In this document: positions 16,328 to 24,382 of the stretch, one piece after another
How the letters are laid out: each line of letters begins with the position of its first letter
How positions within the stretch are numbered: the stretch's first letter is position 1
Assembly (NCBI GenBank): GCA_964400495.1
Contig: CAYNTS010000023.1
Location: forward strand, 1 to 29,672
Length of the DNA: 29,672 nucleotides
Source of the DNA: CAYNTS01 sp964400495
GTDB lineage: Bacteria > Fidelibacterota > Marinisomatia > SCGC-AAA003-L08 > D37C17
Direction of reading: 5' to 3'
Notes under the pieces: model-generated
Databases searched by the model: none
Seen by the model: the letters and a program-made list of their open reading frames with translations, nothing else
What the model was told of the DNA's origin: nothing
Translations under genes and position numbers: made by a program

Positions 16328-17189
16328 ACATATCCCAACTTAATTTATATTCATATCCTTCATTCGGAACTGGAATATTGGGATTATCCACCACCCATTT
16401 CCCAGAATTACCCAATGATGATAATGTAGATTCAAAGTGACTCATTGCAATTCCTACATCTAATCGTTGTAAATCTGCTTTGTCAGTTTTCTCAAGAACA
16501 AATTGGTCTCTGTAACCTGGAGTTCTGCAGAGGAAAAAATGAAAATAGTTTTCAATTTTAACAATTCGCCAAGGTTGTTTATTTGATGAGGATGGTGCAA
16601 GTCGAATCATTTCTAACGCTGTGTTTGTGTCTTTATCACACTGTGATTGTTGAAGGGGAGTATCAAAATTTCCAATAAAAAATAATTTTTTCCAAGGTTT
16701 TCGATGGTCAGATTTAGCTATTCTTCGGATGAGGGTGTCTGTAAATCCCCGTTTGTTGGCTGGGTTGCCTATTGCTATTACTGCAGGCATGAGTTCATCA
16801 TCTTTCAATTCAATTAAATCTGCAAAAATAGATTTTCTAAACGTACCGCCCATCCAACATGTTCCCAAACCCAATTCAGTTGCTTTGAGAATAATATTTT
16901 CAAGGATATATCCAAATTCTTCCAATTGGAGCGAGTCGCAATCATTCGGTATTGCTCCAACTAAAAACTCATCAGTTCCTTTAATAAATCCATAAGTATT
17001 AAGTCGTTTGAGTAATACCCCTCCAGCAGTTACAGTTCCGATTTTGAATCGACTTTTTAATCCAAAAACTCCGTGATTATGTGCATCAAAATATTCAAAT
17101 AAAGCAGAAGCAGTATTCTCATTGATGGGTGTTTTGTTAAAACTTCTACAGGAATATCTGGATTTAATTATATCAATGGTAGATTGCAT
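16320..17189 (-). CDS. Nitroreductase-family protein (TM1586 type)
   Basis: A 289-residue flavoprotein-like oxidoreductase of the putative TM nitroreductase group. The opening IIKSRYSCRSFNKTPIN carries the basic flavin-phosphate motif. The centre has GYILENIILKATELGLGTCWMGGTFRKSIFA and MPAVIAIGNPANKRGF. A second half-domain repeats the theme with MIRLAPSSSNKQPWRIVK and LDVGIAMSHFESTLSSLG. Two nitroreductase halves in one chain is typical of this group, which may act as a single-chain dimer. FMN binding and NAD(P)H use are family knowledge; the substrate is unknown. It begins 10 bases after the VOC gene ends and overlaps yjbR. Confidence 0.88.
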   Translation of the reverse strand: MQSTIDIIKSRYSCRSFNKTPINENTASALFEYFDAHNHGVFGLKSRFKIGTVTAGGVLLKRLNTYGFIKGTDEFLVGAIPNDCDSLQLEEFGYILENIILKATELGLGTCWMGGTFRKSIFADLIELKDDELMPAVIAIGNPANKRGFTDTLIRRIAKSDHRKPWKKLFFIGNFDTPLQQSQCDKDTNTALEMIRLAPSSSNKQPWRIVKIENYFHFFLCRTPGYRDQFVLEKTDKADLQRLDVGIAMSHFESTLSSLGNSGKWVVDNPNIPVPNEGYEYKLSWDMYA

Positions 17190-17198
17190 TTATCTTTA

Positions 17199-17600
17199 CT
17201 ACTGTGTTTCTAAAGGTCGCCCAATTGCAAGCACATTACCGTCAGGATCTGCATAATAAATGGCTTCATCGCCCCATAGTCTGGGAGATAAAGACGATAA
17301 ACATTTTGCTCCAATTTGGTTACATCGTTCAATAATTCCTTCAATATCTTGGGTGTGAAAATAAAATTCTGTTCCAGTAATTTCACCTTGAGAAACCATG
17401 GTAGGTAGTTGATTAGTATTGACAGCAAATGATTCCTTTTTATACAGCATAAAATGTGTTTTATTGGGAAGTTTAAAAATAGCAATGACTTCTTCTTGAA
17501 GAAATATTTTCCATTGAAAAACAGTGGAGTAAAATTCGGTTGATTTTTCTAAATCTGATACTGCAATAATAGTGATAACTAAATCAATCTGCTTATCCAT
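17199..17600 (-). CDS. VOC (glyoxalase/bleomycin resistance) family protein
   Basis: A 133-residue protein with the vicinal oxygen chelate fold. It has the opening strand ITIIAVSDLEKSTEFYSTVFQWK, a middle FHTQDIEGIIERCNQIGAKCL, and the closing YYADPDGNVLAIGRPL. It is single-domain length and would act as a dimer. The usual metal ligand positions are not all obvious, so whether it is an enzyme or a binding protein is open. It lies 2 bases after the SRPBCC gene in the small-gene operon. Confidence 0.87.
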   Translation of the reverse strand: MDKQIDLVITIIAVSDLEKSTEFYSTVFQWKIFLQEEVIAIFKLPNKTHFMLYKKESFAVNTNQLPTMVSQGEITGTEFYFHTQDIEGIIERCNQIGAKCLSSLSPRLWGDEAIYYADPDGNVLAIGRPLETQ

Positions 17601-17602
17601 GA

Positions 17603-18040
17603 CTATCCTTTTTCAAGGTATGTTTTTAATTGTTGCAATGCATATTCCCATGCATCCTTCATCCAACTATCGTATTCACTCCAATGTTCTAAATCTCGTG
17701 TCTCTTTTTGCCCCACAATAAGTGATGTTGACCCATGTAAATCTTGAAAAAACACTTCAACATTAGTTTTAGAATATGGGGGTTGAAACATGTATAAATA
17801 TTCATTTTTACCCTGCCATTCAAACTGGAAATAGGTATGGTCTTTAATTGATAATAATGTACACCCTAATGTGCTATCAATTTCTGGATCATCATCCCAA
17901 AAAAACTCATATTGACCATTTTCAACAAAATTTATATTTGACTTATAAGATAACCATTTAACTGCTTCACTACTTTTACTCCACGCTTTCCACACATTTT
18001 CTATGGGTACATTAATTTTAATCTCTAATCGATAACTCAT
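17603..18040 (-). CDS. SRPBCC / AHSA1-like domain protein
   Basis: A 145-residue protein of the START-like superfamily, AHSA1 branch. It has MSYRLEIKINVPIENVWKAWSKSSEAVKWL at the start, FVENGQYEFFW in the middle and the C-terminal helix SWMKDAWEYALQQLKTYLEKG. The fold holds a hydrophobic pocket, but the ligand of stand-alone bacterial members is generally unknown. Its ATG is directly adjacent to the stop of the GNAT gene (18041) with no intervening base, so the genes are co-translated. Confidence 0.87.
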   Translation of the reverse strand: MSYRLEIKINVPIENVWKAWSKSSEAVKWLSYKSNINFVENGQYEFFWDDDPEIDSTLGCTLLSIKDHTYFQFEWQGKNEYLYMFQPPYSKTNVEVFFQDLHGSTSLIVGQKETRDLEHWSEYDSWMKDAWEYALQQLKTYLEKG

Positions 18041-18403
18041 TTATAGTTTCCTTTCTAGCCAAACCATATCTGTATCGTCTCCATAATACTGTTTGAATTC
18101 ACCAGTTTTAGTAAATCCTTCTCTTAAGTAAAAAGCTAAACCACGGATATTCCAAGTTGTAGTTTGAACCGTAACAAACCGATCCCCTCTTTTTTGTGCA
18201 AAATCAATTAAATAGGATATGAGATATTTACCATAACTTTTTGATTGATATTTCTCATCTACTGCCATTTCCTCAATTATAGATACTCTATTCCATAATG
18301 GTTTAGAAATTGCAGAAAAACCAACCATTTCATCGTTTGCAAATAGTATAAACACATCACCATTATAATCTTGAAAAAAAGATTCAACCTCTCTTTTTGA
18401 CAT
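18041..18403 (-). CDS. GNAT N-acetyltransferase, main part of a gene split by a frame change
   Basis: The 120-residue frame holds the core of a GNAT acetyltransferase: GDVFILFANDEMVGFSAIS (strands 2-3), VSIIEEMAVDEKYQSKSYGKYLISYLIDFAQKRG (motif A, with QSKSYGK in place of the usual Q/RxxGxG/A), and GLAFYLREGFTKTGEF (motif B). It transfers acetyl from acetyl-CoA to an unknown amine. The ATG at 18403 has no ribosome site, and strand 1 plus helix 1 of the fold are missing from this frame. Both are found just upstream in another frame (18483-18401), beginning SVRPLNLKVDLKHL. The real gene therefore probably starts at 18483 and changes frame by -1. See the separate entry. Confidence 0.8.
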   Translation of the reverse strand: MSKREVESFFQDYNGDVFILFANDEMVGFSAISKPLWNRVSIIEEMAVDEKYQSKSYGKYLISYLIDFAQKRGDRFVTVQTTTWNIRGLAFYLREGFTKTGEFKQYYGDDTDMVWLERKL

Positions 18404-18483
18404 ATCCGAATTAATGGAAATATGTAAGGGGTGAGATGTTTTAAATCTACTTTTAAATTAAGCGGTCTAACGCTTAGTGACAT
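18401..18483 (-). other. 5' part of the GNAT gene in the 0 frame, with two -1 slippery heptamers
   Basis: ATG 18483 overlaps the stop of the upstream glycosidase (TAATG) and starts MSLSVRPLNLKVDLKHLTP, which is the standard first strand and helix of a GNAT. To join the core frame a -1 shift is needed downstream of a TAA at 18460-18458 in the core frame. Two T TTA AAA heptamers in the correct phase lie at 18457-18451 and 18445-18439. The shift could be programmed, a real mutation, or an assembly indel in the A runs or the CCCC at about 18430. Confidence 0.55.
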
Positions 18484-20075
18484 TAATTTAATATTCTTTC
18501 AACTATTGCTAATATGTCAGAAATATCAATACTTCCATCGGTATTTACATCACCAATAATAATTTGTTTATCTGAGAATATAGAATACCCTAAAATCACA
18601 TTCACCTCTTCAATTATATCCAATACATTTAGGATGTTGTCCTGATTTACATCACCTAAAATGATAGATGAAAATGTATTCATTGAAAATGGTAGGATTG
18701 CAATACTTTCGGACCCAATTACATATTCACGATTTACAGAATCATAGCCATGTATCTCTGCTCGCAAGGTATCTGTGGTCCAATGTGTCCATAAAAGTTG
18801 GTCATTAAATGCGTTATTTATAGAAACTGAAATAGTTGAATCTGACACATTGGTAATTATACCAGTTTCTTTAGTATCATTATTGAATTTCCATCCAAAT
18901 AAACGAGGACAATTTATTTGTTTTGGGTTACCTCCTCCTGTATAATAAGTAATAGTATCAGAAAGGGTTACTGGAAACTCTAGTTTAGTTGCTTCGGTCA
19001 TATTTTTAGAAGATAAATCATACAACATTGTTGAAAATGCGGTTGCACGTTTTTGGAAATGCTCATCTTCATCATTATTTATTGCATCAAACCCAGTTGG
19101 ACCTCCAACATTATGTGCAAGAAGCATGGTTATCAAATTATTATTCATTAAATTATCTGTCATTGCAGACAAAAACAGAGAATGTAGCCACGTGTTTCTG
19201 TAAATATTTTCTTCTGATTTGTCAAACATGTTATATTCAGTAACCCAAATTTCATGGTTTTGAATTTGCGTAGTAGTATCTTGAAACCCTCTCCAATCTT
19301 CATAACGTGGGATGTCAAAATATGGATAACTTATAAATTGTCTATCTGTATAATCTGCATGGGTATCTTTCATGTACAAATAAACATGCCACGTGAGGGC
19401 ATCAAATGAATCCGAGTCAATAAATGCATATAAACTGTCATTCCAATGAGCTGATCGTTCATTATCACCTCGATTTCCTGCAGATAGGGTAAACCGTGCA
19501 TTTGGCGCTAATACGCTGAGTGAGTCCAAGTAAACTTGGCAGTCCCGGGCATAATCTCCTGCAGTTGGATATTTAGCAAAATAACTATCATTAATATGAT
19601 TAATTTCACTACCCAATTCAATATGGTTAAGTACTACCCCCTCTTGCATGGCATTATAAACAGAATTTATTGAGGTCTGCAAGTCGGTGGTAATCATATT
19701 CATTATAAAAATGCCTTCTGCATCTATTACATTTAATGCATTTTGGAAATGAATTGGTCTAATATCTATTTGAGGAAGAGTTATCCAATTATTTGGGAGA
19801 GTATCAATTAAAATTGTATCATTTATAGCGGGTGCTTCTAAAAACCATCCTGTACTCCAATCCCAATACGCCGCACCTGCTGGGTAACGCAAAATATCGG
19901 GTTGCATGGTTGCTACTGAGTCAGTAAACTCTGGATTAATCCATGATGGACCACGCAAGGTGTTTCCGTTAAATCCATATTGAGGTACAGATCGGGTTTC
20001 ACCCAATGTTACTTCAATTTCTTGAGCAAAACTGATTGAAACTAAAAAAACTAAGTTTACTAAAAGAAATCTCAT
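18483..20075 (-). CDS. Exported TIM-barrel glycoside hydrolase with C-terminal dockerin-like repeats
   Basis: The ATG at 20075 (not the one at 20087) has GGTGG at good distance and begins the signal peptide MRFLLVNLVFLVSISFA; length is then 530 residues. The body looks like a clan A (beta/alpha)8 glycosidase related to alpha-L-arabinofuranosidases and GH39/GH79-like enzymes. It has DILRYPAGAAYWDW near strand 2, HIELGSEINH at strand 4 with E157 as candidate acid/base, and EIWVTEYNMFD at strand 7 with E280 as candidate nucleophile. A beta-sandwich region follows. The C-terminus is GDVNQDNILNVLDIIEEVNVIL and GDVNTDGSIDISDILAIVERIL, the shared tail. The strand 4 motif has Ser where GH-A enzymes usually have Asn (GSE for GNE). 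Substrate is not decided; a plant or algal glycan is likely. Confidence 0.8.
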   Translation of the reverse strand: MRFLLVNLVFLVSISFAQEIEVTLGETRSVPQYGFNGNTLRGPSWINPEFTDSVATMQPDILRYPAGAAYWDWSTGWFLEAPAINDTILIDTLPNNWITLPQIDIRPIHFQNALNVIDAEGIFIMNMITTDLQTSINSVYNAMQEGVVLNHIELGSEINHINDSYFAKYPTAGDYARDCQVYLDSLSVLAPNARFTLSAGNRGDNERSAHWNDSLYAFIDSDSFDALTWHVYLYMKDTHADYTDRQFISYPYFDIPRYEDWRGFQDTTTQIQNHEIWVTEYNMFDKSEENIYRNTWLHSLFLSAMTDNLMNNNLITMLLAHNVGGPTGFDAINNDEDEHFQKRATAFSTMLYDLSSKNMTEATKLEFPVTLSDTITYYTGGGNPKQINCPRLFGWKFNNDTKETGIITNVSDSTISVSINNAFNDQLLWTHWTTDTLRAEIHGYDSVNREYVIGSESIAILPFSMNTFSSIILGDVNQDNILNVLDIIEEVNVILGYSIFSDKQIIIGDVNTDGSIDISDILAIVERILN

Positions 20076-20130
20076 TATTACCACCATTTTATTAGAAGTA
20101 ATCTATGGAAGTTTTTAAATACTACATTAT

Positions 20131-20161
20131 AAAAAAACACCAGTAAACTGGTGTTTTTTTT
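20131..20161 (-). terminator. Rho-independent terminator after the serine hydrolase gene
   Basis: ACACCAGT (20137-20144), a 2-base loop and ACTGGTGT (20147-20154) make a perfect 8-bp stem, flanked by seven A on one side and a T run on the other, so it works in both directions. It ends the transcript of the serine hydrolase gene (stop at 20182) and separates it from the glycosidase gene downstream. Confidence 0.85.
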
Positions 20162-20181
20162 AAGTAATATATGTTCAGTAG

Positions 20182-21393
20182 TTAGACCCCGATAATAATT
20201 CCAACTATTTGAACGATATCTAAAACATTAATCTCATTATCAGAGTTGATATCCATATTGTTATTGCAATCTCCAATATTAATTATACAATTAACTGTTA
20301 AAACAATATCAAGAATATTAATATTTCCATCTAAATTGACATCGCCTGTTAAATCAATAATTCCCCTGACATAATGAATAAGTTTCAGATTTGTGTTGAG
20401 TGTGCTCATAAAACCGTCATCAAAAACAAACGTAAAAATTATTCCAGAAATATTCCTGCTCACGTCCGCCCAAGGAAAGGTTCCCCAAGCGCCGGGACTG
20501 GTAATTTCCTCAACTTCCCCTGAAGCGGGATTCTCTGCAAAAACCCAAGAGCCAATTCCATACCGAAGGACATCTGCATCATAAGGATAATCTGGATGTC
20601 CGTAAGGGAATGGAGACCAATAAATCGGCAAACCTGCAGTATGATTTGTAAATAATTCCTGAATGGATTGGTGGGTCAACACCGTTTCTCCATTATAAAT
20701 CCCATCGTTCATTACCATTTTGAGGAATTGCATGTATTCATTGGGTGAAGTTCGTACCCCGCCGGCAATTACAGGATTTATTCCAAAAACATCATAGGTT
20801 GTATTGAACATTTCACATGGGTTGAAGATGTGTTCTTCCGCAATGGTCTGCCAATCCTGGCCGGTGACAATTTCAGCAATTCTTCCAACCGTTTGCATAC
20901 CGTGACTATTGTATGCAATCCATGTTCCCGGTTCATATGCCAAAGGGATGTAAACTGCAATACTATCCACAGATTCAGCCAGAGTTAATGATGTATCAAG
21001 GCTAAACGCATGGTAATATTCTACGTTAAAAAGTCCTGATGTCATTGAAAATGCCTGCCTGATAGTAATATGTCCTTTGCCATGGTCAGTAAAAATGGGT
21101 AAGTATGTTCCGATTGTATCATCCAAAGAGAAATAACCATCTTCTGAAAGAGATAAAATCACCGCCCCTGATAACCATTTTGTGGCTGATGCAACGGGAA
21201 TAACATAATTCGAATCGAGAACACCTGATTGATAATCATAAATTCTTGAATTGTTTTTATTAACCAATACAACGACGTTTCCATTATAAACATCCAAAGA
21301 GTCGTCCAATAAAGTGTCAATCTCCCCGAAATCATAATCCTGTGGATAGGATAAAGAAAGAAAAAAAACTAGATAATAAATCAAAATTTTCAT
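20182..21393 (-). CDS. Exported class C beta-lactamase-like serine hydrolase with C-terminal dockerin-like repeats
   Basis: A 403-residue exported protein of the beta-lactamase class C / DD-peptidase / esterase family. The signal peptide is at 1-17. The SxxK motif is SATK with S69 and K72. The family motif around the catalytic Tyr reads YNSHGMQTVGRIAEIVTGQDW, so Y159 is followed by N and S rather than the usual YSN; esterase-like members vary here. QAFSMTSGLF matches the LLxHTSG region. Residues about 350-403 are the shared tail (GDVNLDGNINILDIVLTVNCII, a short GDCNNNM linker, DINSDNEINVLDIVQIVGIII). The gene is richer in G+C than its neighbours: 29 of 60 at 20821-20880 against 15 of 60 at 24481-24540 by hand count, which hints at a transferred body joined to the local tail. 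Peptidase, amidase or esterase activity is undecided. Confidence 0.85.
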   Translation of the reverse strand: MKILIYYLVFFLSLSYPQDYDFGEIDTLLDDSLDVYNGNVVVLVNKNNSRIYDYQSGVLDSNYVIPVASATKWLSGAVILSLSEDGYFSLDDTIGTYLPIFTDHGKGHITIRQAFSMTSGLFNVEYYHAFSLDTSLTLAESVDSIAVYIPLAYEPGTWIAYNSHGMQTVGRIAEIVTGQDWQTIAEEHIFNPCEMFNTTYDVFGINPVIAGGVRTSPNEYMQFLKMVMNDGIYNGETVLTHQSIQELFTNHTAGLPIYWSPFPYGHPDYPYDADVLRYGIGSWVFAENPASGEVEEITSPGAWGTFPWADVSRNISGIIFTFVFDDGFMSTLNTNLKLIHYVRGIIDLTGDVNLDGNINILDIVLTVNCIINIGDCNNNMDINSDNEINVLDIVQIVGIIIGV

Positions 21394-21429
21394 GAGTAAA
21401 TGAATTTAGATTTACATTTCACAAGATTG

Positions 21430-22944
21430 TTACCTTTTATATTTTTCAGCATAATACATTTCATTTGTTCCAACATATTCGTCGCCTTCGAGTGTAATTG
21501 TAAGTTCTAAGAAAACCATTTGTTTTTCATCCCGAGTCATTGAGAATTCACCCACCCCTCCAAACATTCCTTCCGGTTGTGGATAGGATATGAATAATTC
21601 AGGTTCACTCCATTCAAATTCTCCCAGTCTTTGGGATTTGTAAATTTGCAGAGGGAAATTACTTATTACACTTCCCCTGGATGATGTAAAATACATTGTT
21701 TGACAATCATCCGTTAAAAATGGTTGAAGATCTAGATTTTCAGGTAGATTAATTGGTTCCGGAAGAAATGTAGTTACTCCATCCTTAAATACAGCAATAT
21801 CTGTATCTCCGGATTCATATTCAATATTGGCATAGAGTTCTTCCATCGCATCACAATAATGTGGATTACCTTCATGTTCTCCAGTTCCCATATCTAAAAT
21901 TGTTGAACCATCATTCACAACTATTTTTCTTGGCGTGGCTTCGTGGGGTGTGGGCTCAAGAACTATAAACGTTTTTGTGTAACATATATCTCCTTGGGGA
22001 CCCATTGATGAGGGATAATCATCAGGATTACCTGTTTTATAATCACTTCGTTGTGCACCTGCTCCATGCACATCCATGAGTTGATTATTGATAATTCCCT
22101 GCGCTTCACCAAATGCAATATATGCAGATGTTGAATACGGATTTGGACTATTGATATGGGTAGTTCCTGTCCAAAAATATGGATATTGGTTTGGGTTGCC
22201 ATACGGGTCTAAGATTTCGGTAGTATAAAATATTGGGTCTATTGCAGGTGAATTAGTTATATTGGGAGATCTTGAATAATCGACAATACTGTGTAATTCT
22301 TTTGGGTTTGGTAAACGCCAATCGTTATAACCACCTAATTCAAGATTTTCAGCAAAATTTAATGCATTTTCCCAATCATAAAAATTGCCATCATCTGCCT
22401 GTTGCCACATTAATCCTGTATTTAAATCACTAATCGTTCCATCATTATTGCCAACAAAATCATTCGTGCCATAATCTATATTTCCACGAACCATTCTAAA
22501 ATACATTTGATTTAATTGAGAAAATTGAGGTGGGTTAAATTTAGGATATCCTTTAATACGACCATCGACAAAATTTACTCCAAAAATAGTTTCTACCCCC
22601 ATCATTGTTTCCCCTACATATTCAGTAGAGGTCCATGTTTGGGCATCTATCTCACGTTCACCAATAGTAACATCTCCAATGGGTTGATTAAAATAATTTG
22701 TATCAATGTACATATAAATAGCTTCTTCACCAAGAGATTCACCAGTGAATAATATTAAAGAATATATTTCTTTCAATGTTGGAATTCTCCAATCAGAATG
22801 TCCTCCAAGTGTAAGTGTATCAGCTTTAGTAATTGCATCTAAATAATTAATTTTGGTGCCCATGAATTGTTGCCACATCAATCCTGTAATATCATCTGAA
22901 ATAGTGCCATCTCCATTGTCGGTATAAGATGGTTGGTTGCCCAA
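21430..22944 (-). CDS. DUF1566 (Lcl-type) protein, N-terminus missing
   Basis: Two DUF1566 domains are plain: NGDGTISDDITGLMWQQ to GGHSDWRIPTLKEIYSLI (about 10-65) and NNDGTISDLNTGLMWQQ to GGYNDWRLPNPKELHSIV (about 166-221). The last 100 residues (LDLQPFLTDDCQTMYFTSSRG) look like a PD40-type propeller blade. The only start is TTG at 22944, which lies within conserved sequence: the same frame upstream reads IGDAFYGQDANCLGNQPSY, the usual lead-in of this family. It runs back to a TAA at 23001-22999 with no start codon and no signal peptide. The gene thus seems truncated at its 5' end and may be a pseudogene. The function of DUF1566 in secreted proteins is unknown. Unlike its neighbours it has no dockerin-like tail. 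Confidence 0.75.
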   Translation of the reverse strand: MGNQPSYTDNGDGTISDDITGLMWQQFMGTKINYLDAITKADTLTLGGHSDWRIPTLKEIYSLILFTGESLGEEAIYMYIDTNYFNQPIGDVTIGEREIDAQTWTSTEYVGETMMGVETIFGVNFVDGRIKGYPKFNPPQFSQLNQMYFRMVRGNIDYGTNDFVGNNDGTISDLNTGLMWQQADDGNFYDWENALNFAENLELGGYNDWRLPNPKELHSIVDYSRSPNITNSPAIDPIFYTTEILDPYGNPNQYPYFWTGTTHINSPNPYSTSAYIAFGEAQGIINNQLMDVHGAGAQRSDYKTGNPDDYPSSMGPQGDICYTKTFIVLEPTPHEATPRKIVVNDGSTILDMGTGEHEGNPHYCDAMEELYANIEYESGDTDIAVFKDGVTTFLPEPINLPENLDLQPFLTDDCQTMYFTSSRGSVISNFPLQIYKSQRLGEFEWSEPELFISYPQPEGMFGGVGEFSMTRDEKQMVFLELTITLEGDEYVGTNEMYYAEKYKR

Positions 22945-23073
22945 ACAATTTGCATCTTGACCATAAAATGCATCACCTATATTGGGTTCGGTAATAATTT
23001 AACACTTCTTTATCAATTAAACATAATGAGTTATTATGCGGGATGTAACAGTTAACTAAAAAAATTAATAGAG

Positions 23074-24381
23074 TTAAAATGAATCAAGGTTCAAAATAAG
23101 CTGAACCATATTAATAATATCCAACACATCCAAAATCCCATCAGCATTCATATCACATCTTTCATCATATTCATTTGATAAAATTAGATTAACAGTTGAA
23201 ATAATATCTAAAATATTAATAATTCCATCAGAATTTATGTCACCTAATAATGAAACAAAAAACTGACTTTCTATTGCTCCCCATAATTCATCATGACCTT
23301 CATCGTATCCCAATGCCCACATGCCAACACCAGCGAGTTGTTGCTCTTTTGCAAACTGATATTTGAGTGATAAACTCAAGCTATCGTCATACCACATTTG
23401 TCGCCAGCCATTATATTGATATGATATCCAAGGAGCAGAAGTAATTTCATCAAATTGATAGCCATAATTTATAGCAAGTGGTTGTGCAGAATTATAAAAT
23501 AATGCAGATCCATTCCCAGTTGTATTGGAATGAATAGTATTATTTTCAACTGGCCAATCGTACCCATAATAAGGAAGCCCTAAAATTATTTTATGATTTT
23601 GACCATTACTCCCAGTGATGTAACTATTAACAGTAGATGTTAAATCGTATGAGTAACCATCTAATGGAGCAACAGGACCTGCACTTGAACTTCCGCTATA
23701 AAAATAATTATATCCCATAATAAACAGTCCATCAGTGATATTTGCAAGTGCTTCATAGTCCCATGCATTTGACCAATCAACAGCCGGTGTTGCCATAGTT
23801 ATAATGGCTCTTGGAAGCACTTCATGAAAAGCACTCTCTAGTTCTTGCATGAAAAGTACCAGATTATCCCGTTGACTTGCTGGTAGAAGCTCAAAATCTA
23901 TATCAATTCCATCTGCATTACCGTCAATAACTAATTGAAGTAAATTTGATATTGCAGTTTGTCGGTGAGTTGGATTACTCAATAGCGTTGTCAACGAATT
24001 TGATCCAAACATAGTGGCGCATAATTTTACAGCAACTCCTCGCTCATGGGCAAAATAGATGAATCCCAAATTTGGCCAATTATGCATATTTGCAATACTT
24101 CCATCTGTATTGAGTTCGGCAGAGAAATAGTTGATTTGTGTAAGTAGATTATAATCAAAATTATAATAGGTATCATATTCCCAATATGGGAGATACCCAA
24201 TTACATCATGGGTAAGATGTCGATTTCTATTAACTGTATTTTGGGTAGTTAAAGCGATGCTGTCTATCTGCTCAAAATCAATAATATCAAACCGATGATT
24301 TTCAAGTTCAACAGGATGGCGTGGTTGCCAATTTTGAGAAAAAAGTAGAGTAAGCCAAATTAAGAAAAATCGATAAATCAT
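23074..24381 (-). CDS. Exported GH18-family glycosidase with C-terminal dockerin-like repeats
   Basis: ATG 24381 starts a signal peptide (MIYRFFLIWLTLLFSQ); the upstream TTG at 24390 lies within the previous gene. The 435-residue enzyme has the GH18 (chitinase/endo-N-acetylglucosaminidase) hallmarks: IGYLPYWEYD as strand 1, LTQINYFSAELN, the catalytic DGIDIDFE at 157-164 with E164 as acid, ITMATPAVDW, and LFIMGYNYFY. The late LAGVGMWALGYD holds the conserved Trp at the last strand. The fold matches the spore-protein YaaH/chitinase branch. The tail is GDINSDGIINILDIISTVNLIL, NEYDERC, DMNADGILDVLDIINMVQLIL. It is the last gene of a four-gene operon and starts within a few bases of the metalloprotease stop. 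Chitin, peptidoglycan or a glycan with GlcNAc are possible substrates. Confidence 0.87.
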   Translation of the reverse strand: MIYRFFLIWLTLLFSQNWQPRHPVELENHRFDIIDFEQIDSIALTTQNTVNRNRHLTHDVIGYLPYWEYDTYYNFDYNLLTQINYFSAELNTDGSIANMHNWPNLGFIYFAHERGVAVKLCATMFGSNSLTTLLSNPTHRQTAISNLLQLVIDGNADGIDIDFELLPASQRDNLVLFMQELESAFHEVLPRAIITMATPAVDWSNAWDYEALANITDGLFIMGYNYFYSGSSSAGPVAPLDGYSYDLTSTVNSYITGSNGQNHKIILGLPYYGYDWPVENNTIHSNTTGNGSALFYNSAQPLAINYGYQFDEITSAPWISYQYNGWRQMWYDDSLSLSLKYQFAKEQQLAGVGMWALGYDEGHDELWGAIESQFFVSLLGDINSDGIINILDIISTVNLILSNEYDERCDMNADGILDVLDIINMVQLILNLDSF

Positions 24382-24382
24382 A

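Noticed and set aside
21430..22944. The DUF1566 protein as an eighth member of the tailed set
   Set aside because: Its C-terminus ends in propeller-like sequence and KYKR; there is no EF-hand repeat or linker, and the following 36 bases hold no frame-shifted tail.
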